From Deinococcus alpinitundrae (GTDB taxonomy: Bacteria; Deinococcota; Deinococci; Deinococcales; Deinococcaceae), in NCBI RefSeq assembly GCF_009982895.1, contig NZ_WXZL01000001.1, positions 282,335 through 346,334 of the forward strand: a DNA stretch of 64,000 nt, read 5' to 3'. Below, one piece after another: positions 38,605 through 49,447 of this stretch. The position numbers were made by a program, and so were the translations under genes. How positions within the stretch are numbered: the stretch's first letter is position 1; each line of letters begins with the position of its first letter. The notes beneath the pieces are model-generated. The model saw only the letters and a list, made by a program, of their open reading frames with translations. It made no database searches and was not told the origin of the DNA.

Positions 38605-39324
38605 CTAATCACGGAACTCTTCCGGCCCGCCGGGGGCCTCGGGGGGCGCGGGCAACTCACGCCAGCGGGTCATGCGATCGGTGATGTCCTGCTGAATGTC
38701 GGCGATGCGGTGCTCCAGACGGCCCCGGTTGGCGTCGAGTTCGAACCTCAGCCGCATGATCTCCTCGACGCCCGCCAGATTGACGCCGAGTTCCTGGGTC
38801 AGGCGGCGGATCTCGCGCAGGTGCTCGATATCGCGCTCGGAATACAGCCGGGTCTTGCCGCTGCTGCGCCCCGGACGAATCAGGCCCTTGCGCTCGTAGA
38901 GCCGCAACGTCTGCGGATGCATGTCCACCAGTTCGGCGGCAATGCTGATCACATACACAGGCCGGTCCTGGGCGCTGAGCGGCTGGCCCGGCGCGGGCAG
39001 CGGCTGGGCCACCTGGGCGCGGATCTCGTTCTCGATGCGCTCGATCTCCTGCTCGAACTCGTCTTGCATGTCGTCGAGTTCGTGCTGCAACCGCATGACT
39101 TCCTCGACACCCGCCAGATTGACACCGAGTTCCTGAGTCAGGCGGCGGATCTCGCGCAGATGCTCGATATCGCGCTCGGAATACAGCCGGGTCTTGCCGC
39201 TGCTGCGCCCCGGACGAATCAGGCCCTTGCGCTCGTAGAGCCGCAACGTCTGCGGATGCATGTCCACCAGTTCGGCGGCAATGCTGATCACATACACGGG
39301 ACGTTGCTTGGTGTCGGAGGCCAT
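38605..39324 (-). CDS. hspR: HspR-type MerR repressor with two tandem DNA-binding domains
   Basis: This 239-residue protein has two MerR helix-turn-helix domains (about 8-83 and 121-196), each with [20 protein letters not shown], the HspR signature. They are nearly identical and are separated by a coiled coil ([20 protein letters not shown]). HspR proteins usually have one such domain and about 120-150 residues. HspR represses chaperone genes at HAIR sites (CTTGAGT-N7-ACTCAAG); a perfect left half-site lies at its own promoter. The duplication is visible in DNA as 206-bp repeats. The fused pair could bind a palindrome as a monomer. Confidence 0.93.
   Translation of the reverse strand: MASDTKQRPVYVISIAAELVDMHPQTLRLYERKGLIRPGRSSGKTRLYSERDIEHLREIRRLTQELGVNLAGVEEVMRLQHELDDMQDEFEQEIERIENEIRAQVAQPLPAPGQPLSAQDRPVYVISIAAELVDMHPQTLRLYERKGLIRPGRSSGKTRLYSERDIEHLREIRRLTQELGVNLAGVEEIMRLRFELDANRGRLEHRIADIQQDITDRMTRWRELPAPPEAPGGPEEFRD
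38753..38958. repeat. direct repeat copy 1 in hspR
   Basis: These 206 bases match 39092-39297 with six differences, all in the first 69 bases; the last 137 bases (38822-38958) are identical. The offset is 339 bases, so the reading frame is kept. It encodes the second (C-terminal) HspR domain. Confidence 0.97.
39092..39297. repeat. direct repeat copy 2 in hspR
   Basis: This is the partner of 38753-38958 and encodes the first (N-terminal) domain. The surrounding coiled-coil and tail sequences differ, so it is a true internal duplication and not an assembly stutter. Confidence 0.97.
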
Positions 39325-39330
39325 CGGTTC

Positions 39331-39351
39331 CTTGAGTATACGTCAGGCAGA
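39331..39351. promoter_or_regulatory. HAIR-like HspR site over the hspR promoter
   Basis: CTTGAGT (39331-39337) is a perfect left half of the HAIR consensus; after 7 bases the right half AGGCAGA is poorly conserved. The half-site overlaps the minus-strand -10 TATACT (39335-39340), 10 nt before ATG 39324. Autorepression is implied. Confidence 0.65.
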
Positions 39352-39412
39352 TTGTGTGATTGGGACGAAGTGTGTCATCTGCCGCTGGGGGGTATGGGCC
39401 GGGCCGGGCCGC

Positions 39413-39418
39413 TAGACT
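39413..39418 (+). promoter_or_regulatory. -10 TAGACT, 6 nt before mtnN
   Basis: A leaderless layout for ATG 39425. Confidence 0.6.
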
Positions 39419-39424
39419 GCCCAG

Positions 39425-40122
39425 ATGATCGGAATTATCGGCGCGATGCAAGAAGAAGTGGCGCTGCTCATCGGCGACCTCATAGACCACCGCCAGCAGC
39501 TCTCGCCGGGCGTGACCCTGCACAGCGGCGTGCTGGGCGGCCACCCGGTCCTGATCACCGAGGGCGGCATCGGCAAGGTCAACGCGGCCATGACCACGGC
39601 GGCCCTCATCGCGGCGGGAGCGACCCAGGTCATCTTTACCGGGGTAGCGGGCGGGGTGCATCCCGAGTTGCGGGTGGGTGACATCGTGGTGAGCACCGAT
39701 TGTATCCAGCACGACGTGGACGTGACGGCGCTGGGCTACGAACTGGGTGTGGTACCGGGCGAGTCGCTGAGCTGGGAAGCCGACGGCGCGCTGCGCGACC
39801 TGGCGCTGGAAGCCGCCCGCGAACTGGAGGGCATCCGGGCGGTGGAGGGGCGGATTGCCAGCGGCGATCAGTTCGTGGCCTCGCGCGAGAAGGTGCAGTG
39901 GCTGTGGCAGACCTTCGGGGCGGCCTGCGCCGAGATGGAGGGCGCGGCGGTGGCCCAGGTCTGCGCCAAGCACGGCGTGCCGTTCGTCGTGATCCGCTCG
40001 GTGAGCGACACCGCCGACCACGACGCCCAGGTGGATTACCGCGAGTTCATGCCACTGGTGGCCCGCCACGCCAAGCAGGTGGTGCGCGGCATGCTCGCGC
40101 GCCTGAGCGACCAGACCAGCGC

Positions 40123-40126
<4 letters not shown>
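39425..40126 (+). CDS. mtnN: 5'-methylthioadenosine/S-adenosylhomocysteine nucleosidase
   Basis: This 233-residue enzyme cleaves adenine from MTA and SAH in methionine salvage and the methyl cycle. It starts MIGIIGAMQEEVALL (base pocket Glu), then GGIGKVNAA, FTGVAGG, MEGAAVAQVC (ribose-binding Glu) and the catalytic Asp in RSVSDTADHDA. Length and order match E. coli Pfs. Its TGA overlaps the TTG start of the LrgA gene, so it heads a three-gene operon with lrgA and lrgB. Confidence 0.96.
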
Positions 40127-40523
<397 letters not shown>

Positions 40524-40527
<4 letters not shown>

Positions 40528-41183
40528 TCTGGCTGGCCCTGACCATCACGGCCTTCGTGCTGGGGTTGTGGGCACAGACGCGCTGGCGCAGCCCGCTGAT
40601 CAACCCCACCCTGATCGCCACCTTGATCGTTGCCCTGGCGCTGCTCCTGAGCCGCACGCCCTATCCCGAGTACACAGCGCAGGCGCGTCCCCTCTCGCTG
40701 CTGCTGTCTCCGGCAGTGGTGGCGCTGGCCGTGCCGCTCTACCGCCAGCGGGCGCTGCTGACCCGCCAGGGACCGGCCCTGATCGTGGGTAGCCTGGCCG
40801 GAACCCTGACGGCGGTGGGGCTGGACACTTGGCTGCCCAGAATGCTGCACCTGAGCACCGAGGCGCAGCGCGCACTGATCACCGCGCCCGCGACCAGCGG
40901 GGTGGCGGTGGTTCTGGCCGAGTACACCGGAGCGCCGCCCACCCTGGCCGCGACCCTGGCCGTCCTCTCGGGGCTGATCGGCGCGGTGGTGCTGCCGCCC
41001 TTTCTGACCTTCATCGGGGTGCGCCGCCCGCTGGCACGCGGCCTGGCCATGGGCAGCGTGGCGCACGGCATCGGCACCGCCCGCGCCCGCGAGGAGGGCG
41101 AGCAGGTGGGCGTGGCCAGCAGCATCGGCATGGGTCTGGCGGCGCTGCTGATCAGCGTGTTGGTGGCGCTGCTGAGCCGGTAA
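40524..41183 (+). CDS. lrgB: CidB/LrgB-family membrane protein
   Basis: This 219-residue protein has about eight membrane helices. Family signatures are NPTLIATLIVALALLL, SPAVVALAVPLYRQ, APATSGVAVVLAEYTG and GSVAHGIGTARA near the end. It pairs with the preceding LrgA protein; the genes overlap by 4 bases. Coupling to a nucleosidase gene upstream is probably just operon organisation. Confidence 0.93.
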
Positions 41184-41269
41184 CGAGGACCACTGAACCT
41201 GACTTTGCCCTGGCCTGACCTTTACCCCCCTCCAATCTTTCCCGGACCCGGTCTGATGGGCGAGCGCAC

Positions 41270-41275
41270 TACCTT
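41270..41275 (+). promoter_or_regulatory. -10 TACCTT, 7 nt before ATG 41283
   Basis: It decides ATG 41283 over the longer frame from 41205. Confidence 0.5.
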
Positions 41276-41282
41276 ACGCCTC

Positions 41283-41918
41283 ATGAAGATTGCAGTGATC
41301 GGAGCGGCGGGCGGCGTGGGGCGGCATGTGGTGAGTCAACTGAGTCAGGCGGGCCATGACATCCGGGCACTGGTCCGCACCCAGGAACAGGCCGATATGC
41401 TCAGCTTGCACGGCGCAAATCCCATCATGGGCGATTTGACGGGCGAGTGGACGCAGGTCCTCGACGGCGCGGACGCGGTGGTGTGGGCGGCGGGCGCGGG
41501 CACGAGCGGCAACTTTCAGGCCATCGACGGCGACGCCCTGGTAAAGGTGGCCGACACCCTGGTTCAGCAGGGCCCTAGGCGCTTGGTGGTGGTGTCGAGC
41601 ATGGGCGTGGACCGTCCCGAACAGATGCCGCCGTTTCTGATACAGGTGCTCAAGGTCAAGGCCGTTTCGGACGCCCACGTGCAGCACAGCGGACTGGACT
41701 TCACCATCGTGCGCCCCGGCGGGCTGAGCAACGAGCCGGGCAGCGGACAGATCACACTGGGCCGCCAGGTGCAGGGGGGCCAGATTCCCCGCGAGGACGT
41801 GGCCCGCGTGGTCGTGGCCTGCCTAAACGCGCCGGGCAGCCTCGGCCAGACTTTCGAGATCACCTTCGGCCCGACTCCGGTGGGCGAGGCGGTGGCGTCA
41901 CTGCCGGTCTCCTCCTAG
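41283..41918 (+). CDS. NAD(P)-binding SDR-like protein, NmrA/YwnB type
   Basis: This 211-residue atypical short-chain dehydrogenase has the NAD(P) motif GAAGGVGRHV at its start, MGDLTGEW in the second strand, VVVSSMGVD in the catalytic region, and RPGGLSNEPG. It lacks the YxxxK pair, as do atypical SDRs that act as redox sensors or NADPH-binding proteins. Length agrees with the YwnB/NAD(P)H-binding group. It is followed 9 bases later by a sulfurtransferase that has its own -10. Confidence 0.88.
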   Translation: MKIAVIGAAGGVGRHVVSQLSQAGHDIRALVRTQEQADMLSLHGANPIMGDLTGEWTQVLDGADAVVWAAGAGTSGNFQAIDGDALVKVADTLVQQGPRRLVVVSSMGVDRPEQMPPFLIQVLKVKAVSDAHVQHSGLDFTIVRPGGLSNEPGSGQITLGRQVQGGQIPREDVARVVVACLNAPGSLGQTFEITFGPTPVGEAVASLPVSS

Positions 41919-41921
41919 ACT
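41916..41921 (+). promoter_or_regulatory. -10 TAGACT, 6 nt before the sulfurtransferase
   Basis: The hexamer overlaps the stop codon of the preceding gene, so the next gene has its own leaderless promoter. Confidence 0.6.
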
Positions 41922-41927
41922 GGGGGT

Positions 41928-42773
41928 ATGTCCTCGCCACTCATCAGCGCCCCTGAACTGCTCCAGTGCCTCGGCGACCCCGATCTGCGCGTGCTCGACA
42001 CCCGCTACGCGTTGGCTGATCCGCTGTCGGGTCGGCTGGCCTACCTGGGCGGACATGTGCCGGGCGCGGTGTTCGCCGACCTGGAAACCGACCTCAGCGG
42101 TGAGGTGCGCCCGGACGGCGCGGGGGGCCGTCACCCGCTGCCCGATCCCGAGACGCTGGCGAGCTGGCTGGGCGCGCAGGGCATCGGTGACGACCACTGG
42201 GTGGTGATCTACGACGATCCCAGCAGCGGCCAGGGCTTTTACGCCGCACACGCTTGGTGGCTGCTGGGGTGGCTGGGCCATACGCGAGTGCAGGTGCTCG
42301 ACGGCGGCTGGCCTGCTTACCTGGCGGCGGGCGGCGCGGTGAGTACCGAGGAGGCCGCGCACCCACCCGCCAGCTTCACGCCGCAGGTACAGGCGGACTG
42401 GCTGGCGAGTGCCGACGAGGTGGCCACGCTGCCCGGCACGGTGTCGCTGCTCGACTCGCGCGCTGCCCCACGCTACCGGGGCGAGACAGAACCCATCGAC
42501 AGCAAAGCCGGGCACATTCCCGGTGCCGTCAACCTCGACTGGGCGGGCGGGCTGAACCCAGACGGCACATTCAAGGCTGCCGCCGAGCAGGCCGGGCGCT
42601 TTCCGGCGGGCGACGTGGTGCTTTACTGCGGCAGCGGTGTATCGGCCTCGGCCAATCTGCTGGCGCTGGCGCTCACCGGGCGCATACCGGGACCGACCAC
42701 GCGCCTCTACGCCGGGTCGTGGAGCGACTGGATCAGCGACGACGCCCGGCCGGTGGCGACCGGCGAGGATTGA
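41928..42773 (+). CDS. sseA: thiosulfate / 3-mercaptopyruvate sulfurtransferase
   Basis: This 281-residue protein has two rhodanese domains. The N-terminal one keeps the [24 protein letters not shown] frame but is inactive. The C-terminal one has the catalytic loop Cys234 in [38 protein letters not shown] is the usual second-domain entry. The loop CGSGVSA is closer to 3-mercaptopyruvate enzymes than to CRKGVT rhodaneses. It is cytoplasmic. It converges with the thioesterase. Confidence 0.93.
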   Translation: MSSPLISAPELLQCLGDPDLRVLDTRYALADPLSGRLAYLGGHVPGAVFADLETDLSGEVRPDGAGGRHPLPDPETLASWLGAQGIGDDHWVVIYDDPSSGQGFYAAHAWWLLGWLGHTRVQVLDGGWPAYLAAGGAVSTEEAAHPPASFTPQVQADWLASADEVATLPGTVSLLDSRAAPRYRGETEPIDSKAGHIPGAVNLDWAGGLNPDGTFKAAAEQAGRFPAGDVVLYCGSGVSASANLLALALTGRIPGPTTRLYAGSWSDWISDDARPVATGED

Positions 42774-42781
42774 GTTCGTTC

Positions 42782-43213
42782 TTACTGCCAGCCTTCCAGC
42801 AGCGCCCGCAGCGCTCCGGTCACCTCCACCGGGCGGCGGGTCAGGCGGTCCACATAAACATGCACGAAATGGGCCGCTGCCGAGGCCGTCTGCTCACCCT
42901 CGCGGAAGATGGCCAGCTCATAGCGCACACTGCTGCGGCCCAGATGGGCGACCCGCAGGCCCGCGCTGAGCGGCTCCGGAAACGCCGCCGCCTGAAAGTA
43001 GACGCAGCCGGTTTCCACGACCAGCCCGATCATCTCACCGGCCTGGATATCGAGCACCCCGGCCCCGATCAGATGGGCGTTGACCGCCGTATCGAAGTAG
43101 CTGTAGTAGGTGGCGTTGTTGACATGGCCGTACACGTCGTTGTCGGCCCAGCGGGTCTGGAGGGCCGTGAACACCCGGTAGTCGGCGCGACTGGGCGGTG
43201 GACGAGGTGACAT
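42782..43213 (-). CDS. acyl-CoA thioesterase, hotdog fold
   Basis: This 143-residue protein matches the 4-hydroxybenzoyl-CoA thioesterase family. [28 protein letters not shown] carries the catalytic Asp and the helix of the hotdog fold. [16 protein letters not shown] and [11 protein letters not shown] are typical later strands. Substrates are probably short or medium acyl-CoAs. TAGACT lies 6 nt before ATG 43213. Confidence 0.92.
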   Translation of the reverse strand: MSPRPPPSRADYRVFTALQTRWADNDVYGHVNNATYYSYFDTAVNAHLIGAGVLDIQAGEMIGLVVETGCVYFQAAAFPEPLSAGLRVAHLGRSSVRYELAIFREGEQTASAAAHFVHVYVDRLTRRPVEVTGALRALLEGWQ

Positions 43214-43219
43214 GCGGAA

Positions 43220-43225
43220 AGTCTA
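43220..43225 (-). promoter_or_regulatory. -10 TAGACT, 6 nt before the thioesterase
   Basis: Identical in hexamer and spacing to the promoters of mtnN and sseA. Confidence 0.6.
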
Positions 43226-43498
43226 GAGCGTTTGTTCGTTGCGCTGCCCGAGAAAAGCGCCCAGCCGACGCCGCGCGTGCGTGTAAAGCATTGGAGAGAA
43301 GGAGGAGTTGAGCGTGCTTCCAGCTCAGGCGTCTCTTTGGACAACTGCCCTCAGGCCTGGCTGCGCCGCCCGGACGTGAACGACAGGCAACTTTATCGTC
43401 AACGGCTCCAGTCTCTGACAGCAGGGTGAGAAAACAGCAGGGTCCGTCTGCACCCGGTCTCGAACTGCCGGTCATGCCGGTTGTGCTACTTCTGAAGG

Positions 43499-44386
43499 GT
43501 GAAGCGTCCCGTCCTCCTGACTGCCCTGCTGCTTATCACCGGCTGGTGGCCCGGCATGCTGGCCGCCAACCTGCCGCCCACCTCGGCCAGCGACGCGCCG
43601 CTCTCCGGGGTGCCGACGCCCGCCGACATCGACGCCGCTGCCCTGAAGGTGGCCGAGACGCTCGACGGCGTGCTACGAAACTGCCCCGCCGCTTACACCC
43701 CCATCGGCACGCCGGGCAAGCGCTGCGTGGGTGTGGCGGGCGAGGTGGAGACGGTGCGCGCTCAGCTCGGCGCGGCCCTGGGCGCGGACCTCTACGGTGT
43801 GTGGCGTAGCCGCGACGACCAGCGCACGGTGTTCAACTGGCTCAAGATGCCCAGCGGCACGGTGTATCTGCGCGTTGCCGGCGACGAGGCGGCCAGCGGG
43901 CGCAGCCTGGTGTACCTCGACGCACCCACCGTGCCTGCCGCCGCCCTGACGCCCCAATCGACCAAGCAGCCGACCCCACAGGCGACGACTCCAGCAGCCA
44001 GTTCGCCCGCCGCCAAAGTAGCCACCGCCGCGCCGCCCGTGTCCAAAACCTCCACCTTTCAGGCGACCTCGCCCAGCGCCAACGGCAGCGCCCCCCGAAA
44101 GGCGGTGCCAGCGCCCCCCATTAGCGGCCCGGCCTTCCGCCGCACGCTGCAACTGGTGGCCCCGCGCCTCAACGGTCCCGACGTGCGCGCGGCCCAGAAC
44201 CGCTTGATCGCCCTGACCCTCAGCGGCACGGGCGGTCAGGGCGACGGCTGGTACGGCCCCAACACCGCCAAGACGGTGCGCGACTTCCAAGGTGCCAACC
44301 AGCTCAAAGTGACGGGCGTCATTGACCGGGCCACCTGGAATGTCCTCTTCTCGCCGGACGCCAGGAAGTTCAGGGCGGAGAAATAA
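43499..44386 (+). CDS. exported peptidoglycan-binding protein
   Basis: This 295-residue protein has a signal peptide (residues 1-23, MKRPVLLTALLLITGWWPGMLAA), an N-terminal domain of about 120 residues with two cysteines (NCPAAYTPIG and GKRCVGV), a Ser/Thr/Ala/Pro linker, and a C-terminal PG_binding_1 domain. That domain reads LNGPDVRAAQNRL, GDGWYGPNTAKTVRDFQ and GVIDRATWNVLF. It should bind cell-wall glycan in the periplasm. The GTG start at 43499 is required for a normal signal peptide. No catalytic wall hydrolase domain is present. Confidence 0.87.
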   Translation: MKRPVLLTALLLITGWWPGMLAANLPPTSASDAPLSGVPTPADIDAAALKVAETLDGVLRNCPAAYTPIGTPGKRCVGVAGEVETVRAQLGAALGADLYGVWRSRDDQRTVFNWLKMPSGTVYLRVAGDEAASGRSLVYLDAPTVPAAALTPQSTKQPTPQATTPAASSPAAKVATAAPPVSKTSTFQATSPSANGSAPRKAVPAPPISGPAFRRTLQLVAPRLNGPDVRAAQNRLIALTLSGTGGQGDGWYGPNTAKTVRDFQGANQLKVTGVIDRATWNVLFSPDARKFRAEK

Positions 44387-44537
44387 ACCTGGAACGGACG
44401 CCGACTCGAACCGTTTCAGAGAACGGGTGAGAACTGACCGAGCGGGCAGGCGGACTCAAGGGCGTCTGCTGTGCTCAGGACCGGGAGGAGCAAACCCGGA
44501 ATCTGTATGAGCGGACACAGCGGCCCGGCCCGTGCGC

Positions 44538-44543
44538 TACACT
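44538..44543 (+). promoter_or_regulatory. -10 TACACT, 9 nt before ATG 44553
   Basis: It supports the ATG 44553 start of the FAD oxidoreductase; the spacing is at the long end of the set. Confidence 0.45.
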
Positions 44544-44552
44544 CCCTATCCG

Positions 44553-45314
44553 ATGTTCAAACCCCTCTCCTCTCCGCGCAGCCAGCCGCAGCCAGGCCAC
44601 CGCTACGATGTGGCCGTCGTCGGCGCGGGCCTGGCGGGCAGCGAACTGAGCTGGCGGCTGGCCCGCGCGGGCCAGGACGTTCTGCTGGTGTCGCAGGCGC
44701 TCGACCACCTCGGCAACCTGTATCAGCCGGATGTGGCCGGAGCCGACTTTCCGGCGGGCAGCTTGCTGGCCCAGGTCAAGCAGCAGATAGCCCCCGACAC
44801 TGACGGCTGGGTGTTTCACTGCCGCCTCAAGGCCGAGATTGAGCGCACGGCGGGTATTCATCTGCTGCAATCCTGTGTGACTGAACTCAATGAACTGCCG
44901 GGCGAGGTGCAGCTCTCCAGCTGGGAGGGCCCGACACTGCGGGCCGGGGCGGTGGTGATGGCGGTGGGCGCGTTTCTGAAGGGCCGGCTCCTGATCGGCG
45001 AGACGATGGAGGAAGCTGGGCGGCTCAGTGAGGTCGCCTACGACTTTCTGGCCGACGATTTGAGCGCCCACGGTCTTTACCTGACCTACGCTTCCGGCCA
45101 GGCCCACAGCCGCGCCGACGCGCCCGACTACGAGGTGCGGTTCCAGATTCTCGCGCCGGGAGAACTGGACGGCTTCCGGGTGCGGCGCATGGACAACGTG
45201 TATGCGCTGGGCCGCTGCACGCCGGGCGACCACACGTATGCCTCGGTGCTCACCGACGCGGCGAGTTTGGCCGCTGAGTTGCTGGCAGGCGGACTGCCGG
45301 AGAGTGAAGCGTGA
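44553..45314 (+). CDS. FAD-dependent oxidoreductase, GidA/MnmG-related
   Basis: This 253-residue protein opens with the Rossmann motif YDVAVVGAGLAGSELSWRLA. It continues with VVMAVGAFLKGRLLIG, a motif shared with MnmG, TrmFO and their relatives, and ends in a FAD-closing NVYALGRCTPGDHTY segment. It is much shorter than MnmG (about 600 residues) or TrmFO (about 440), so it is a reduced relative with no assigned reaction. It is translationally coupled to trmB (TGA/GTG overlap), which makes a role in tRNA modification plausible but unproven. Confidence 0.82.
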   Translation: MFKPLSSPRSQPQPGHRYDVAVVGAGLAGSELSWRLARAGQDVLLVSQALDHLGNLYQPDVAGADFPAGSLLAQVKQQIAPDTDGWVFHCRLKAEIERTAGIHLLQSCVTELNELPGEVQLSSWEGPTLRAGAVVMAVGAFLKGRLLIGETMEEAGRLSEVAYDFLADDLSAHGLYLTYASGQAHSRADAPDYEVRFQILAPGELDGFRVRRMDNVYALGRCTPGDHTYASVLTDAASLAAELLAGGLPESEA

Positions 45315-46336
45315 TCATGCGCCTGGGCGAGTTCCATTTTCCCGACACGGCCCGCCGCCTGTATCCTGAGACGCCGGATTTGCCCTGGGTGCTGGAAATC
45401 GGCTTCGGTGACGGGCGCTTCTGGCCCGAGTACGCCCGCACCCAGCCGCAAGCACCCAACTACCTGGGGGCCGAACTCAGCGGCCAGAGCCTGCTGAAAG
45501 CGGCGCGGAGGCTGCGGCTCTCCGGTCTCAGCAACGCCCACCTCACCAAGTTGCCCGCCCTGCCACTGCTGCGCGAGGTCGTTCCGGCGGGTGCGCTCAG
45601 CGCTATTGTCGTCAACTTTCCCGATCCCTGGCCCAAGGCCGAGCACCAGGACCACCGCCTGCTGCGCGCCGGGTTCTTTCGCCTAGCCGCCAGCCGCCTG
45701 AAGCCCGGCGGGGCCGTGCTGCTGACCACCGACCACGACGAGTATTTCGACTTCGCGCTGCAGGAGGCCCAACTCAGCGGCGTGATGCGCCCGGAGCAGG
45801 GCGAGCCGCCCGCCGCCGCCCTGCACACCAAGTACGCCCTCAAGTGGCAGGGGCTGGGCCTCAGAGCGCAGCATGTGCGCTTCGTGGCAACGGCCCAACC
45901 GGCTGTGCCGCACGGCGACCTCAGCCACTTTCCCGCCGCCCTGCCGGCTCAGCATTCTTCCCTGGAGGACGCCCACGTGCCCCACGCCATTCTGGAAAGC
46001 CTGCCTCCCGGCACCGACTTCAGCACCCTGTTCGACGCCTTCGAGCGCCGGGCGGTGCGCGTTCCCGGCCCAGACGCTGCTGCGGGCACCGCCGTTTTGC
46101 TCGACGCCTACCGCAGCCTCAGACGCGACGAGTTCACGGTACTGGCGCACGTGGTGGAGGGCGAACTGACCCAGGAAGTGCTGATCAACGTGACGCTGCG
46201 TGCTGAAGGCTCGCTGCTGGTACGGCTCGGCAAATTCGGCGGCCCAATCATCACTCCGGGCGTCAAGGCGGCGGTGGGCGCGCTCAGCGAGTGGCTCGTC
46301 GAGCGCGGCAGCGTGGTGCGGCATCTGGGATATTGA
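45311..46336 (+). CDS. trmB: tRNA (guanine46-N7)-methyltransferase with C-terminal extension
   Basis: This 341-residue protein has the SAM site VLEIGFGDGRFWPEYA and GAELSGQSLLKAA. The catalytic VNFPDPWPKAEHQDHRLL is the TrmB signature. The methyltransferase core ends near residue 190. About 150 further residues (from RFVATAQPAVPHGDL) have no match to the short enteric TrmB of about 240 residues; long forms are known in Aquifex and Deinococcus-Thermus. GTG 45311 overlaps the upstream stop; ATG 45317 is two codons on. Confidence 0.93.
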   Translation: MIMRLGEFHFPDTARRLYPETPDLPWVLEIGFGDGRFWPEYARTQPQAPNYLGAELSGQSLLKAARRLRLSGLSNAHLTKLPALPLLREVVPAGALSAIVVNFPDPWPKAEHQDHRLLRAGFFRLAASRLKPGGAVLLTTDHDEYFDFALQEAQLSGVMRPEQGEPPAAALHTKYALKWQGLGLRAQHVRFVATAQPAVPHGDLSHFPAALPAQHSSLEDAHVPHAILESLPPGTDFSTLFDAFERRAVRVPGPDAAAGTAVLLDAYRSLRRDEFTVLAHVVEGELTQEVLINVTLRAEGSLLVRLGKFGGPIITPGVKAAVGALSEWLVERGSVVRHLGY

Positions 46337-46381
46337 CTTCGGCTTCCCGTCCAGGTCAGTTTCGTTTGGGCCAGATTCGGG

Positions 46382-46387
46382 TATACT
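46382..46387 (+). promoter_or_regulatory. -10 TATACT, 6 nt before a leaderless GTG
   Basis: This is the best -10 hexamer in the region. It lies 6 nt from GTG 46394, which opens a 22-codon upstream ORF. Confidence 0.6.
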
Positions 46388-46393
46388 GATTCT

Positions 46394-46462
46394 GTGATCA
46401 GCTTAGCGTCGTCCAGTTCACCGATTCTCCCCTGCTGCCCCAGTCGGGAGCGCGGCGTATGA
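46394..46462 (+). CDS. 22-residue leaderless upstream ORF with Cys-Cys
   Basis: From GTG 46394, the peptide starts MISLASSSSPILPCCPSRER and stops with TGA at 46460-46462, overlapping ATG 46459 of the next gene as ATGA. The next gene has no ribosome site of its own, so this ORF probably feeds it ribosomes. Its adjacent cysteine codons recall the poly-Cys leaderless leaders described in mycobacteria; regulation by cysteine is speculation. Confidence 0.5.
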   Translation: MISLASSSSPILPCCPSRERGV

Positions 46463-46842
46463 CCGACGCCAAGGTCGGCGGAGACAAGCGCCCGCCCAAA
46501 CGCCCGGCCCGGCCCCGCGCCAAGCAGGCCGAGGCGAAGCCCGTAGCGGAGCCAAGCGGCCCAGCTCCGTCTCCCGCGCCCTCCCAAGGAGACCCGGCCA
46601 GAGGGAAGAGCGCCAGGGCGACCAGCCCGGCTTCCCCGACGAGTCCACGGCCCAGAGCGGCCCGCTCCAGTGCCGCCAGCCGCAGCCGCGCGGCGACGGG
46701 TCCTGGCCTGAGCGACTGGCTGAGCCTGGGCCTGACCCTGCTGCTGGTCACGGCGGCCGCCGCCCTCTACCAGTGGCGCGGCGAAGCGCAGCTGAATCCT
46801 GCGCCCGCCGCCCACAGCCAACCCGCTTCCGGCACGCGGTGA
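46459..46842 (+). CDS. low-complexity single-pass membrane protein, unknown
   Basis: This 127-residue protein has about 85 residues rich in Pro, Ala, Lys, Arg and Ser, a membrane helix (GLSDWLSLGLTLLLVTAAAALY) and a short tail. The positive charges before the helix predict an N-in orientation. No family is recognised. Its start is set by the ATGA overlap with the upstream short ORF. The gene lies 58 bases before dnaX, which has its own -10. Confidence 0.68.
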   Translation: MTDAKVGGDKRPPKRPARPRAKQAEAKPVAEPSGPAPSPAPSQGDPARGKSARATSPASPTSPRPRAARSSAASRSRAATGPGLSDWLSLGLTLLLVTAAAALYQWRGEAQLNPAPAAHSQPASGTR

Positions 46843-46888
46843 AGCCCGAGTCTGCCCTCCCTCACTGCGCCGCGTGGCCCGTGCGCCG

Positions 46889-46894
46889 TAAACT
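46889..46894 (+). promoter_or_regulatory. -10 TAAACT, 6 nt before dnaX GTG
   Basis: A leaderless layout that supports the GTG 46901 start. Confidence 0.55.
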
Positions 46895-46900
46895 GACGCC

Positions 46901-49336
<2,436 letters not shown>

Positions 49337-49447
49337 AACACCCCTCGACTGGTCCACCTCAACCTCCTCTTCATTTCCTCTTGGTCTGGGCGGGTTTGTG
49401 TGCGCTTCCCTCGCTTCCCTCACGGCCCGGCGTCGTACCGTGGAGGC

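Noticed and set aside
38753..39297. Direct repeats considered as a CRISPR or repeat array
   Set aside because: Only two 206-bp units exist, both inside one reading frame and in phase; they encode protein domains.
43299..43379. Short ORF with AAGGAGG upstream in the gap before the PG-binding gene
   Set aside because: It has 21 codons and no recognisable sequence. The Shine-Dalgarno match could be chance in a purine-rich stretch, and no promoter hexamer precedes it.
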